From: Sulfolobus sp. A20
GTDB lineage: Archaea; Thermoproteota; Thermoprotei_A; Sulfolobales; Sulfolobaceae
Assembly (NCBI RefSeq): GCF_001719125.1
Contig: NZ_CP017006.1
Location: 2,246,384-2,310,383, forward strand
Direction: 5' to 3'
Length of the DNA: 64,000 bases
Shown here: positions 9,825 through 18,584 of the stretch, one piece after another
How the letters are laid out: each line of letters opens with the position of its first letter
How positions within the stretch are numbered: position 1 is the first letter of the stretch
Translations under genes and position numbers: made by a program
The notes under the pieces: model-generated
What the model saw: the letters and a program-made list of their open reading frames with translations, nothing else
What the model was told of the DNA's origin: nothing
Databases searched by the model: none

Positions 9825-10568
9825 TTAAGGTTGGTAATTTAACGTAGCGTAAATAATCGTATTATTATCCAACGTAAGCTTTATTTTATAATATCCTCCT
9901 GGTTTTAAGCCAGTGGGAAGGGGAGGAAACGTTATTGTAACGAAATTTGTTCCACTATTTAATTCCATAGGTGAGATGTTTAACGCGTGTAACTGGAACT
10001 CCTCTAATGTAGCATCTAAAATCCGCGCTTTAAAAGGGGAGTTAATCGTAACGTTAGCAATATTTCCTTTTAAATTACCCATAGCTTGCAGCTGTTGCCC
10101 TTGCATAGTTGGCTGTACATTAGATGCTGGTGTATAACTTCTCAATATTTCTCCTATCCCTATGTAGGCTAATATATAACCTATAAAAGCCACTATACCT
10201 ATAGGTATAGCACCTAAAATTCCACCTATTTTGGTATTACCATTGTTAAATTTATCTCCTATAGAATATATTGCTATTCCTACAAAGATTATACCTAATA
10301 TGTCCAGAAATGGAATTGCTAAGAATATAGCTCCTATTTTGCCTAGTCCCATATTATTTACAGAAGATGAAAGACCAGAGAACCCACCATAAAGTCTTAT
10401 TAGCGATAATATACCTATTATTAGGGCTATAATGAATAGAATTATTCCTATCACAATATTTGCAAAAAATCCTATCAGTGCGATAAATCCTATAAAAACC
10501 GTTATTATGGCGTACAATAAACCTTCTCTCACTTTTACTAGAGACGAATAAATTAAATCTGTAGCCAT
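9825..10568 (-). CDS. DUF973-type membrane protein
   Basis: I start this at 10568 (MATDLIYSS), 24 codons into the open frame, because a TATA-like stretch (tttttatattt) then sits about 25 bases upstream. The 247-residue protein has an N-terminal amphipathic VREGLLYAIITV segment, four to five hydrophobic segments to about residue 145, a Gln-rich linker, and a C-terminal beta-rich domain (FVTITFPPLPTGLKPGGYYK). This matches the archaeal DUF973 family of unknown function. The C-terminal half probably faces outside. The gene lies just downstream of the ECF transporter genes on the same strand but has its own promoter. Confidence 0.75.
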   Translation of the reverse strand: MATDLIYSSLVKVREGLLYAIITVFIGFIALIGFFANIVIGIILFIIALIIGILSLIRLYGGFSGLSSSVNNMGLGKIGAIFLAIPFLDILGIIFVGIAIYSIGDKFNNGNTKIGGILGAIPIGIVAFIGYILAYIGIGEILRSYTPASNVQPTMQGQQLQAMGNLKGNIANVTINSPFKARILDATLEEFQLHALNISPMELNSGTNFVTITFPPLPTGLKPGGYYKIKLTLDNNTIIYATLNYQP

Positions 10569-10666
10569 GTTATTATATAATGAATAGAAATATAAAAATC
10601 CTCTATTAAGATTCATTGCTTTTAACCGAAAAAATAACATGACGTTTAAATTACAAGGTAAAAAAG

Positions 10667-11602
10667 CTATAGCCCAGTATATGGGATTGTCCTACCAAAT
10701 CCTAGTACATTAGCCAAAACGGCTAGGACAATTAGCAATATTATTACCCCCCACATAATTTCATCGTACTTAGTGAAAGGTATTTCAACTAGGCTAGTCC
10801 TACTATTATAAGCCCTAAATCCCCTAGTGTCTACGGAAATAGCTAAATTCCTAGCATTCCTCGCCAAATATATTATCGTTGGAGGGATAGCCAGAATCGC
10901 AGCTATTAATAAGTAGAACGGTCTCAGGAAAAACGGCTTACCGTATCCAAAACCTCTTAAGAATTGCATCTTAACGGAAGTATCGATTAGGTCGAAGATT
11001 TTTGGAACTGTTGTAAACGCTACAGTTAAGGCGAAAGTAATAGGTAATGGAACTCTAATCTTATTAAACATCCTAAAGAGGTCAGAAGCAGTAGTGGTAA
11101 GGATTAGTATCAGAGACGCTGTTATTACTGCAGCTATTCTAAAGGAAACTTGTACACCATAAATCAACTGTTGAAGAGTTAAATATGGTTCATAGCCAAA
11201 GAATTCAAAATAAGTTGGCCAAGTCCAAATTATCGTATTTCCGCTTAATCCAGCCAATTGTAATACAGAGTAGGTAGTATATGGTGCCACAGACCACGTA
11301 CCTCCTATTACGGTTGACAGGAACAAATAAAAGGCATACATGAATTTCCTCTTACCGTCATTTAATGTTAAATAAGATAATAATAATACCAAAGTTAGAA
11401 TAGCTCCTATCCACCAAACTGTTACTGAAGCAACTATCATGACGATAATTCCAAAAACAATCTTTGTCAATGGGTTTAATTTGTAATAAAATGACTTACC
11501 ATTCTCATACCTCGTTATTTCCACAAAACCCTTAATTCCTATTAGTAATAGTACTATTAAAGCAGGAATGACTGATCCATAAAGGAACAATATCCAGCTC
11601 AC
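10667..11602 (-). CDS. ecfT: ECF transporter transmembrane component (EcfT)
   Basis: The 311-residue protein has five to six membrane helices and the EcfT hallmark arginine-glycine coupling motifs in the cytoplasmic helices (LRGFG and VDTRGFRAY), which contact the ATPases. It follows the ATPase gene by 19 bases on the same strand. In ECF (group II or stand-alone) systems this subunit couples ATP hydrolysis to toppling of the substrate-binding S component. Together with the next two genes it makes a complete transporter. Early membrane-segment motif YKLNPLTKIVFG is typical of EcfT. Confidence 0.88.
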   Translation of the reverse strand: MSWILFLYGSVIPALIVLLLIGIKGFVEITRYENGKSFYYKLNPLTKIVFGIIVMIVASVTVWWIGAILTLVLLLSYLTLNDGKRKFMYAFYLFLSTVIGGTWSVAPYTTYSVLQLAGLSGNTIIWTWPTYFEFFGYEPYLTLQQLIYGVQVSFRIAAVITASLILILTTTASDLFRMFNKIRVPLPITFALTVAFTTVPKIFDLIDTSVKMQFLRGFGYGKPFFLRPFYLLIAAILAIPPTIIYLARNARNLAISVDTRGFRAYNSRTSLVEIPFTKYDEIMWGVIILLIVLAVLANVLGFGRTIPYTGL

Positions 11603-11621
11603 TAATTGTTGAATTACAGGG

Positions 11622-13199
11622 TTAATGGCTATGATTTCTCATCACCTCATACTCTGTAGGCGGATAAATGCCTAAATCCTCTATTCCTTCACTCATGAAA
11701 AGCTCATCTGGTTTGCCAATTTTTACAACTTCGCCATTGCTCATAATGTATATTAAGTCGCAGAATTTGTCAACAAATCTTGAATCATGAGTTACAACAA
11801 GTATAGTATAACCCATCTCTCTTAACGTTAAAAGCTCTTTGCCCAACATTTCTCTATGATACCAATCTTGACCACTAGTCGGTTCATCCATCAATATAAT
11901 CTTAGCTCCAGAAGCTAAAACAGAAGCCATGGCAACTCTTCTCCTCTGCCCCATAGACAAGATTAGGGGATCTTCCTCCTTTATCTTCTCCAATGAAAAT
12001 ATCTTCAAGAAATGATTAAGCTTATCTTCAGAGTAAACCTTGTGATTCTTCATTGTAAAAGTAATTTCATCCTTAACCTTTCTCTTCACGAATATTAGAT
12101 CGAAGTTTTGAGGTAAGTAAGCTACGTATTTACCCCTTTCTATTATATGCTTTTTGCTGATATCCTCACTATTGACAAAAATCCTTACATCGCTCTTCAA
12201 CTTCCTATCCAATAACCCCGCAATTGCCTTCAGTAAAGTGCTCTTCCCAGCCCCATTCCTTCCCATTAATGCTACTATCTGACCACCTTTTAACCTCAAC
12301 TCAGTGTCAACTATTCTCATCCCTTCCTTAGTGTAGACCTTAACCTTAGCGTAAAATACCTCATCTCCTCCATCTCTCCTAGATGGGATAGTATGCTTGT
12401 ACCCCTTTAATAATTCCTCATCAATCTTCGTTGCCCCAAGCTTCTTCAAATGTAAGTAATGCTCTGGAATTTCTATGCCTTCGCTTGAAAGTTTATCAGA
12501 ATATTCTATTATTTCATCTTTATGAATATCTAATTCTATTTTACCATTGTTAACTAGGATGACCCTATCGACATATGGCAAAACTCTGTCTACCTTGTGT
12601 TCTACAATTATCAGACTCCTCCTCTCCTCTCTAAATGCCCTTAATAAATCGAAAACTTGTTTAGTCCCTTCTGGGTCAATATTTGAAGTTGGCTCATCTA
12701 GGATTAGTGCTTTGGGATCTAAAGCTAGGATTGATGCTAGAACTGTCCTCTGTAATTCCCCACCGGATAATTTACTTATCTCTCTCTCAGCTAAGTGAGT
12801 AATACCAGTTACTTTTAACGATTTGTAAACCCTTTCCTTAATTTCCATAGGTGGATACATCAAGTTCTCTGGTCCAAAAGCTACTTCATCTATAACCTTA
12901 TAATTAAAAACTTGACTTTCTGGGTCTTGCAGTAGAGTTCCAACATACTTACTCATTTTGTGAATTGGAGTAGTTTTAACATCGTTTCCAAAAACTACTA
13001 CTTCTCCCTTTTCCTCAGCGCGTATTAAGTGGGGAATAACCCCGTTTATAGCATTTACTAAGGTTGATTTCCCAGAGCCTGATCTTCCTACTATTAATAC
13101 AGCTTCTCCTTCCTCTATTTCTAAATGATCTACAGTCAGACTAGGCCTTATGTTACCTAGATACGTTATTGAAAGATTTTTAACTTCTACAAATTTCAT
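11622..13199 (-). CDS. ecfA: ECF transporter ATPase, fused A and A' subunits
   Basis: One 525-residue polypeptide carries two complete ABC ATPase domains. The first has Walker A GRSGSGKST (38-46), Q-loop QDPESQVF, signature LSGGE (144-148) and Walker B LILDEP (165-170). The second has Walker A GRNGAGKST (313-321), signature LSMGQ and Walker B ILMDEP. Bacterial systems usually encode the two ATPases separately. The fused form is common in archaea. The start overlaps the end of the S-component gene by four bases, which indicates one operon with the order S, AA', T. Confidence 0.93.
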   Translation of the reverse strand: MKFVEVKNLSITYLGNIRPSLTVDHLEIEEGEAVLIVGRSGSGKSTLVNAINGVIPHLIRAEEKGEVVVFGNDVKTTPIHKMSKYVGTLLQDPESQVFNYKVIDEVAFGPENLMYPPMEIKERVYKSLKVTGITHLAEREISKLSGGELQRTVLASILALDPKALILDEPTSNIDPEGTKQVFDLLRAFREERRSLIIVEHKVDRVLPYVDRVILVNNGKIELDIHKDEIIEYSDKLSSEGIEIPEHYLHLKKLGATKIDEELLKGYKHTIPSRRDGGDEVFYAKVKVYTKEGMRIVDTELRLKGGQIVALMGRNGAGKSTLLKAIAGLLDRKLKSDVRIFVNSEDISKKHIIERGKYVAYLPQNFDLIFVKRKVKDEITFTMKNHKVYSEDKLNHFLKIFSLEKIKEEDPLILSMGQRRRVAMASVLASGAKIILMDEPTSGQDWYHREMLGKELLTLREMGYTILVVTHDSRFVDKFCDLIYIMSNGEVVKIGKPDELFMSEGIEDLGIYPPTEYEVMRNHSH

Positions 13200-13969
13200 T
13201 GTCCAACAGCCCTTGAAACTCTGAGGGCTAATAAACCTGCAATTATAGTTATTATAACATCCCCCGGTATGAAAGCTATTAAGTCAAACGTCACGGTTTG
13301 CCAATTGACTATAGCTCCATATAAGAAAGGTCTGAAGAAGGCTAGGTAAAATATTGGATCTGGTATAGCAAAAAGTATTCCTAGGACTATTCCCTCCACT
13401 ACTGCCAAAATGGTTTGTCTTCTCCTCAAGCTCTTCAGAACTATCTCTTCGGGCTGATTTGTATTATTTGAAGGCTTTAATCCAATACCAAATATCTTTC
13501 CTCCCGTTAATGCTATCATAAGGTCTATAAATAAGCCATAAGTTAGAGTTTCGTATATAGTGAAGATTGGTTCTCCTCCAAAACCATAATGAAATAGGTC
13601 ACTTAATATATTATAGATAAGTAGGGACAGCATCCCAGAACCTACTTTTCTGACTAAACCCACGAAGATCAGAACTATTAGAATCCTTCCCCAAAATCCT
13701 ACGCCTATAAATGGGGAGGAGGGTAGTACCCTACCTAAGTAAGACCCTATGTAGAACTCCCACGCTACACCTAAGGCTGCACCGACTGCTATGTACACTA
13801 AGTCTAAAGTAGTAAATTGCTTTAATCCCCCATATTTTTTACCTATATAGAACACGAAGAATAAGGCCAGAACGAAGTATACTACAACTATCTCCCAAGG
13901 TATTTCTCCCGGTACGTTGATTTCACCTTTTATCCCGTTAAAACCCATATTTACCATTATTATTTTCAT
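13196..13969 (-). CDS. Putative ECF transporter S component (substrate unknown)
   Basis: The 257-residue protein has about six to seven hydrophobic segments and sits first in the ECF operon. The segment TTLDLVYIAVGAALGVAWEF resembles the N-terminal helix of S components (substrate-binding membrane subunits), and another conserved-looking stretch is SLLIYNILSDLFHYGFGG. No signature assigns it to biotin, riboflavin, thiamine, cobalt or another substrate. Thiamine-precursor (HMP/thiazole) or cobalamin-type substrates are possible but unsupported. Start codons at M1, M5 or M8 are all plausible. No riboswitch was recognised in the 742-base upstream gap. Confidence 0.7.
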   Translation of the reverse strand: MKIIMVNMGFNGIKGEINVPGEIPWEIVVVYFVLALFFVFYIGKKYGGLKQFTTLDLVYIAVGAALGVAWEFYIGSYLGRVLPSSPFIGVGFWGRILIVLIFVGLVRKVGSGMLSLLIYNILSDLFHYGFGGEPIFTIYETLTYGLFIDLMIALTGGKIFGIGLKPSNNTNQPEEIVLKSLRRRQTILAVVEGIVLGILFAIPDPIFYLAFFRPFLYGAIVNWQTVTFDLIAFIPGDVIITIIAGLLALRVSRAVGQ

Positions 13970-14311
13970 CTAATAAACTTTATCTATAAAAGAAATGAAA
14001 ACTATATAGTATTATATATAAATATTGATTCTACTTCTTTTAATACTTTTTAAGCCGTATTTAACATTAACGTAAAGTCCACTTTTTTATAAAAATTTCA
14101 AACGATACTACTAATTTCTGAAAGATTTTAGTATTACATTTTGATATAACCAAAAAATGTGCTTGTAGTCTCTAGGAAAAATTAAGGATAAAGCACATTC
14201 CTTAACCTCTTAATTTACAAAATGGGGAAAATTAGCGAGGAGAAAGTAAGCAATAATTAATTTAATAAATCAGAGAGGGAAAGCCTCTCTATCAGTTAAG
14301 AATGCACACGT
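13970..14311. other. Gap without a recognised gene
   Basis: This AT-rich stretch upstream of the ECF operon should hold its promoter. I see no open frame with protein-like composition, no structured RNA and no repeat copy until the IS-derived unit at 14318. Confidence 0.4.
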
Positions 14312-14317
14312 TAAAAA

Positions 14318-14365
14318 TGATAAAAGAACGGCAAACCTCACCTTTTAAGGTGGGGAGGAGGTCAG
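14318..14365 (+). repeat. IS-end repeat, near-consensus full copy
   Basis: It starts TGATAAAAGAACGGCAAACC, passes through the cttttaagg palindrome loop and ends GGGGAGGAGGTCAGA. It is followed without gap by a tnpB 3' fragment. Confidence 0.8.
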
Positions 14366-14443
14366 ATCATTGCTATCATGAACTTATATGGTTCTCTGAG
14401 CCTCTCGACTGTTCCTCAAGTGAGAATCGATGAGGGGATCTAA
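14366..14443 (+). pseudogene. tnpB 3' end fragment
   Basis: The in-frame reading IIAIMNLYGSLSLST, then VPQVRIDEGI and a stop, matches the C-terminus of the TnpB fragment at 42022-42330 ([16 protein letters not shown]). All upstream tnpB sequence, including the catalytic core and zinc ribbon, is absent and is replaced by the end repeat. After it, to 14711, I see no gene. Confidence 0.7.
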
Positions 14444-14711
14444 TGGTCAGAGTAAGCATAACAAGATAAGAGGCCAGTGAAATTCCATCCAAAGTGTAAA
14501 ACGTCGGTCTATCATTAAAAAGGAAATCAATTCTATTAGCCTTAAACCAGAATAAATAATTTATTTAAAAACACGTTTTGTGCAATAAAAATTCAATTCA
14601 TACCAAATCGTTGTTGTCACTCTTATCTCTTTCAAAAATTTATGTAGCCTATATATTTCAATATATTCCTATAGAATTAAAATTTAATAACCCAAAACAT
14701 AATTTTATGTT

Positions 14712-16277
14712 ATGAGAAAAGTAGGAATAATAATCCTTTCGTTCGTCATATTAATTCTACCTTCAATTCACTTAAGTATAGGAGTTAATAATAATACAGT
14801 TACGCCAATAAAGCATATCATAATAATCATTCAAGAAAATCACTCGTTTGATAATTTATTTGGCACTTATCCGTTTGGTTATCCTCCAATAGTTAATAAT
14901 ATCACACTTTCGGTAATGGAGCCAGTAGGACTTTATGATAACTACACGCAATTACTAAATTCAAAGAACAGAGTGTTAACTTATATCTCAGTCCCAAACA
15001 TACCTTGGTTACCAATATTAGGTTACTCACATCCTTATTACGCTAATGCTAACTCTACGGTTGATCCCAATGAAGGATGGACTACATATCACGGTGATTA
15101 TTGGTTTGATACTCCAAACGGTTTTGTTCTCTATTCTGGCCCACAATCCTTAGCGTATTTCTCGTATCAGCAGTTGTCTCCCCTTTGGGATTACGCTGAG
15201 GAATACGTTTTAGCTGACAACTATTTCGCTCCAGTCATGGGGTTAACAGAACCTAATAGAATAGCGTACTTAACAGGGTTTCCACCACCGTTTTATAGTG
15301 ATGATGCAAGTTCTGTAATCCCAGTAAATGAAAGTATATTCTATCAGCTTAGCTCATATAACATTAGTTGGATGTATTACGTTTATGATTATCAAGGTGG
15401 AGTACCTTGGCCTCTAAATGCTTTTACTGGAATATCTGAATATAGGTCACACTTCGCTGGTTTATCACAGTTTTATTACGATTTGAAGAGCGGTAATTTG
15501 CCAGAAGTATCATGGGTAATGTTTTTAGGGGGAGGGAGTGATATGTACGATATGCATCCACCAGCTAACCTATTATATGGAGAAGAAAAATTAGTTGAGG
15601 TGATAAATGCAGTAATGGAGAGCAAGTATTGGAGCTCTACAGTCATTTTTATAACTTTTGATGAGGGAGGCGGGTATTATGATCAAGTAATACCACCCGC
15701 AATAAATCATTATGGCTTAGGTCAAAGAATTCCGTTATTAATAATTTCACCTTACGCGAAAGAGGCGTATATTAATAATTATACACTATCCGGTTACACA
15801 CTATTAGGCTTCATCGATTATAACTTTCATCTACCGTATATAACGAGTTTGGCAGAGATGGGAGTTGATGGATTATTACAAAGCTTTAACTTCTCTATGA
15901 AGCCTAGACCACCTATAATATTGACTCCAGAGAATTGGACTTATCCAATTCCCTTACAATACCCTATTCATTACGGATTCATCGCTATTGTACCTCAGTA
16001 TAGGGGTTACGCTCAAGTATACAACATGCCAGAAATGAGCTTTCTATTACCACTAATAATAATCTCGTTTGCCCTACTATTAGCTTCTTTCAAAAAGAAA
16101 GTACTATTGTTGCCGTCTTTTATTATCTTCTTATTAACTTTAGGAATATCAGGCTACGTTTATGAGACTAATAACATATATCAGTATGTTAGTGAATATT
16201 ATTTAGCATCATCACTTGTAGGCTTCTTAATAACAAGTTTAATATTAGCTAAGAGAAGATATAGTCTTTCTAGATGA
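14712..16277 (+). CDS. Secreted membrane-anchored phosphoesterase (phospholipase C / acid phosphatase family)
   Basis: The 521-residue protein begins with a signal-like hydrophobic segment (residues 5-24), then the family start KHIIIIIQENHSFDNLFGTYP (metal-binding E42, N43 and nucleophile-region S45). The other family blocks are present: GLTEPNRIAYLTG and ITFDEGGGYYDQV with a later glycine-rich RIPLLIISP. Two membrane helices close the protein (about 440-515), so the catalytic domain faces outside. Members hydrolyse phospholipids or phosphate monoesters at low pH. The real substrate is unknown. A TATA-like stretch about 25 bases upstream fits a leaderless transcript. It stands as a single gene. 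Confidence 0.88.
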   Translation: MRKVGIIILSFVILILPSIHLSIGVNNNTVTPIKHIIIIIQENHSFDNLFGTYPFGYPPIVNNITLSVMEPVGLYDNYTQLLNSKNRVLTYISVPNIPWLPILGYSHPYYANANSTVDPNEGWTTYHGDYWFDTPNGFVLYSGPQSLAYFSYQQLSPLWDYAEEYVLADNYFAPVMGLTEPNRIAYLTGFPPPFYSDDASSVIPVNESIFYQLSSYNISWMYYVYDYQGGVPWPLNAFTGISEYRSHFAGLSQFYYDLKSGNLPEVSWVMFLGGGSDMYDMHPPANLLYGEEKLVEVINAVMESKYWSSTVIFITFDEGGGYYDQVIPPAINHYGLGQRIPLLIISPYAKEAYINNYTLSGYTLLGFIDYNFHLPYITSLAEMGVDGLLQSFNFSMKPRPPIILTPENWTYPIPLQYPIHYGFIAIVPQYRGYAQVYNMPEMSFLLPLIIISFALLLASFKKKVLLLPSFIIFLLTLGISGYVYETNNIYQYVSEYYLASSLVGFLITSLILAKRRYSLSR

Positions 16278-16315
16278 TATTTTTCATATTTTAATAGGTA
16301 TAACAACTTATGCAT

Positions 16316-16354
16316 CTGACAAAAGACAAGCTCTCTCCTTTAGGGCGGAGGTCA
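16316..16354 (+). repeat. IS-end repeat
   Basis: It reads TGACAAAAGACAAGC, then ctctcctttagggcgg and AGGTCAG. The following sequence to 16547 contains only a weak coding-like trace near 16400-16481 (ALFDGLHSEVNGALKKINKV) in one frame. Confidence 0.7.
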
Positions 16355-16547
16355 GTTCCTACTCTAAAAGCCCTTTACTTATTAAAGAGTTAAATCCTTT
16401 TTGCAGAAAAAGCTCTATTTGATGGACTTCATAGCGAAGTTAATGGTGCTTTGAAAAAGATAAATAAGGTAGAACGTTGAATAGACTCTTTCCTTTCTAG
16501 TTTCATTTAACGGGGTTAGCTTCAAGCGTTTATATTAGAAAGAGGCT

Positions 16548-17126
16548 CTAGGTAATTTTCTCTAACAATTTCTCGAAACCTTTTACATCCCTTAATGGTC
16601 TTGCGGTAGTATTCCTAGTCACAGCCAGTATTTCAGCGACAATAGATAAGGCTATTTCTTTCTCGGTTTTTGCCCCTATGTCTAGTCCTGCAGGTAATCT
16701 GAGATTTCTGAGCTTCTCTCTTTCAATTCCTGCCTGCATTAGTCTCTTCAGTATAACCTCAGCTCTCTTCAAGCTCATAATAACAGCAATCTCTTTAGCC
16801 CCTCCTAATATTGATTTCATGATAGCCCAAGTATCATAAACGTGCCTAGTTGCCACTACCACATAGTTGTCCTTAACTACTTCATCCGGGATTTGGAAAG
16901 TAGTTCCCTTTATTACCTCATCTGCCTCATAAGAAGCTTCATCTGCAAATGGATCAACCACGATTACGTAAAAACCTAAATCTTTTAAGTATCTAGCTAT
17001 GAAAGGGGCTATCCCTAAACTCTTACCAGTACACTTGCTAGCATCAACTCTCACGGTATCTCTATCACAGAAAACCGGTTCCTCCATTTCAGCTTCTCTA
17101 CTTGACGAGAATATTACTATCTTCAT
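16548..17126 (-). CDS. Short XdhC/CoxI-type protein (Rossmann domain only)
   Basis: The 192-residue protein carries the C-terminal half of XdhC/CoxI: a nucleotide-binding-like region (YVIVVDPFADEASY), VVVATRHVYDTW, and the hallmark LRLPAGLDIGAKTEKEIALSIVAEI near the end. XdhC proteins help insert sulfurated molybdenum cofactor into xanthine dehydrogenase or CO-dehydrogenase-like enzymes. The usual N-terminal XdhC domain is absent or reduced. I start at 17126 (MKIVIFSS) because upstream codons derive from IS-element sequence. No molybdenum hydroxylase gene is nearby. It may be a natural short form or one truncated by the IS element. Confidence 0.75.
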   Translation of the reverse strand: MKIVIFSSSREAEMEEPVFCDRDTVRVDASKCTGKSLGIAPFIARYLKDLGFYVIVVDPFADEASYEADEVIKGTTFQIPDEVVKDNYVVVATRHVYDTWAIMKSILGGAKEIAVIMSLKRAEVILKRLMQAGIEREKLRNLRLPAGLDIGAKTEKEIALSIVAEILAVTRNTTARPLRDVKGFEKLLEKIT

Positions 17127-17340
17127 AAAACTAATTACGCCTCGAAGGTTATTAAACTTAATCTCTGAACTCCTCACTTCTTTAAAGGTTCCCTTAGTGC
17201 TCTTCATGGGCTTATGGTTTACCACCTTCATTTTCATCACTTTACAGTTGGCATGCTATTTAGCACTTATCCGCAGCAATTGTTAAGTACCCCTTTTCTC
17301 TCACTTCATCCTTTTCTGGACCTGCTGACTTTCTCCTTGT
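17127..17340 (-). mobile_element. IS200/IS605-type right-end remnant upstream of xdhC
   Basis: On the minus strand aaggtggtaaacca, agcactaagggaacc and a degenerate gaggagttcaga edge match the right-end unit at 29152-29256 (aaggtggtaaacca, cacactaagggaact, gaggtcaga). The element's coding frame is broken here. The unit ends about 35 bases before the chosen xdhC start, so it may now supply the 5' region of that gene. Confidence 0.55.
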
Positions 17341-17448
17341 CATAAGGCTTTCCTCAACTCTATAATTTTTATGATCGATAAAAGGTTTAACTACATTTCC
17401 TCAACTTTAACATCTAACGATCTGGGAAAAATGATATAACTTTAGATT

Positions 17449-18531
17449 GTGCTATTTTATGTCGTGAATAAAGGAATAATAATATTGTCTCTAGTTCTAA
17501 CCACTTTAGCCCCTGGAATACTAGCTTCTCTCCACTTTTCTCCCTTCATAACTGTTTTTTCTCTCGTTTTGGGTTTGGTTATAGCATTCCTGACATATTC
17601 CTTAATAAACGTTAATTGGGATTATGAGGGCTTATATAATTACGTTAAAACGTTAAAGAAGAACGTTTTATCTATTTTATTCCTAATAAGCTGGATAATA
17701 AGCTATTACTTATACGTTATTTATACGTCAATATATGTGTCTTACTACGTACTCAACTTAGATGGCTTAAGTGCAACACTTGTTACTCTTTTAGTTTCTT
17801 TAGTTGCAATAGGATTGAGTTTAAGTAAATACTCGTATTACGCCTTTCCCGCAATAGCTTTTTCTCAGATGGCCTTAGTCTTGCCCATAGGATGGAAATT
17901 TAGCGTAAGTACAGTTCCTGTCCAACTATCTTCACTGTTCTTGAACATATTATCCTCATCCCTAGTAGTAGTGTGTATAACCCTTTCCACCTTTGTAAGA
18001 TTTGAGAGAAAGTTCTCGTTTTATGTTCTATTAGGGTATGGTATTTCCTCTATTTTCTTATTGTATGGTTCTTTTTTAGTACAGAATAGTGTTGCAGTTT
18101 ATGGTACAGCTTTAGGTAATATTGGTTTAATATTTGCGGAATTTTTCATGCTAAATAATCTTTTATCTCACGGTTTTAACGTGAGTAGGAGAACAATTTA
18201 TATTTTAGGTTTAGTAGCCGTTATTGCCTCACTCATAGGCAATGTTAACTACACTCTCTTTTACAACTCTTTGATTTACCCTTCAGTTACATTATTATAC
18301 GTTAGTTTATTTGTAGCCTTTCTCTCAATTTTCAGTTTATATAGAAGATCAATTTTGCACATAGTATTGGGAGTTATCGCCCTCACCCTTTTTGCTTACG
18401 GAGATTATAGTGTGATTTCCAGTGCTAGAGGGATATTCTTTCTAGAATCAGTCACATCATTAATCCTCATTATACTTCTGTCCATACTGCTTTCTAGGGA
18501 GAGACGCTTAGCGAGAATTCTAAAGGGATAA
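17449..18531 (+). CDS. Polytopic membrane protein, permease-like
   Basis: The 360-residue protein is almost entirely hydrophobic with ten to eleven predicted membrane segments and short loops. The start is GTG at 17449; GTG at 17464 is an alternative. The rhythm LSLVLTTLAPGILASL then long helices resembles amino-acid permease (APC)-type transporters but lacks a motif that proves it. No neighbouring enzyme hints at a substrate. The protein ends with a basic tail (RERRLARILKG), consistent with a cytoplasmic C-terminus. Confidence 0.55.
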   Translation: MLFYVVNKGIIILSLVLTTLAPGILASLHFSPFITVFSLVLGLVIAFLTYSLINVNWDYEGLYNYVKTLKKNVLSILFLISWIISYYLYVIYTSIYVSYYVLNLDGLSATLVTLLVSLVAIGLSLSKYSYYAFPAIAFSQMALVLPIGWKFSVSTVPVQLSSLFLNILSSSLVVVCITLSTFVRFERKFSFYVLLGYGISSIFLLYGSFLVQNSVAVYGTALGNIGLIFAEFFMLNNLLSHGFNVSRRTIYILGLVAVIASLIGNVNYTLFYNSLIYPSVTLLYVSLFVAFLSIFSLYRRSILHIVLGVIALTLFAYGDYSVISSARGIFFLESVTSLILIILLSILLSRERRLARILKG

Positions 18532-18584
18532 GAAAAAAGCAAGCCAGTTCGAATAAATAAAGCCTCATCGTTTGTGCGAGTAAG

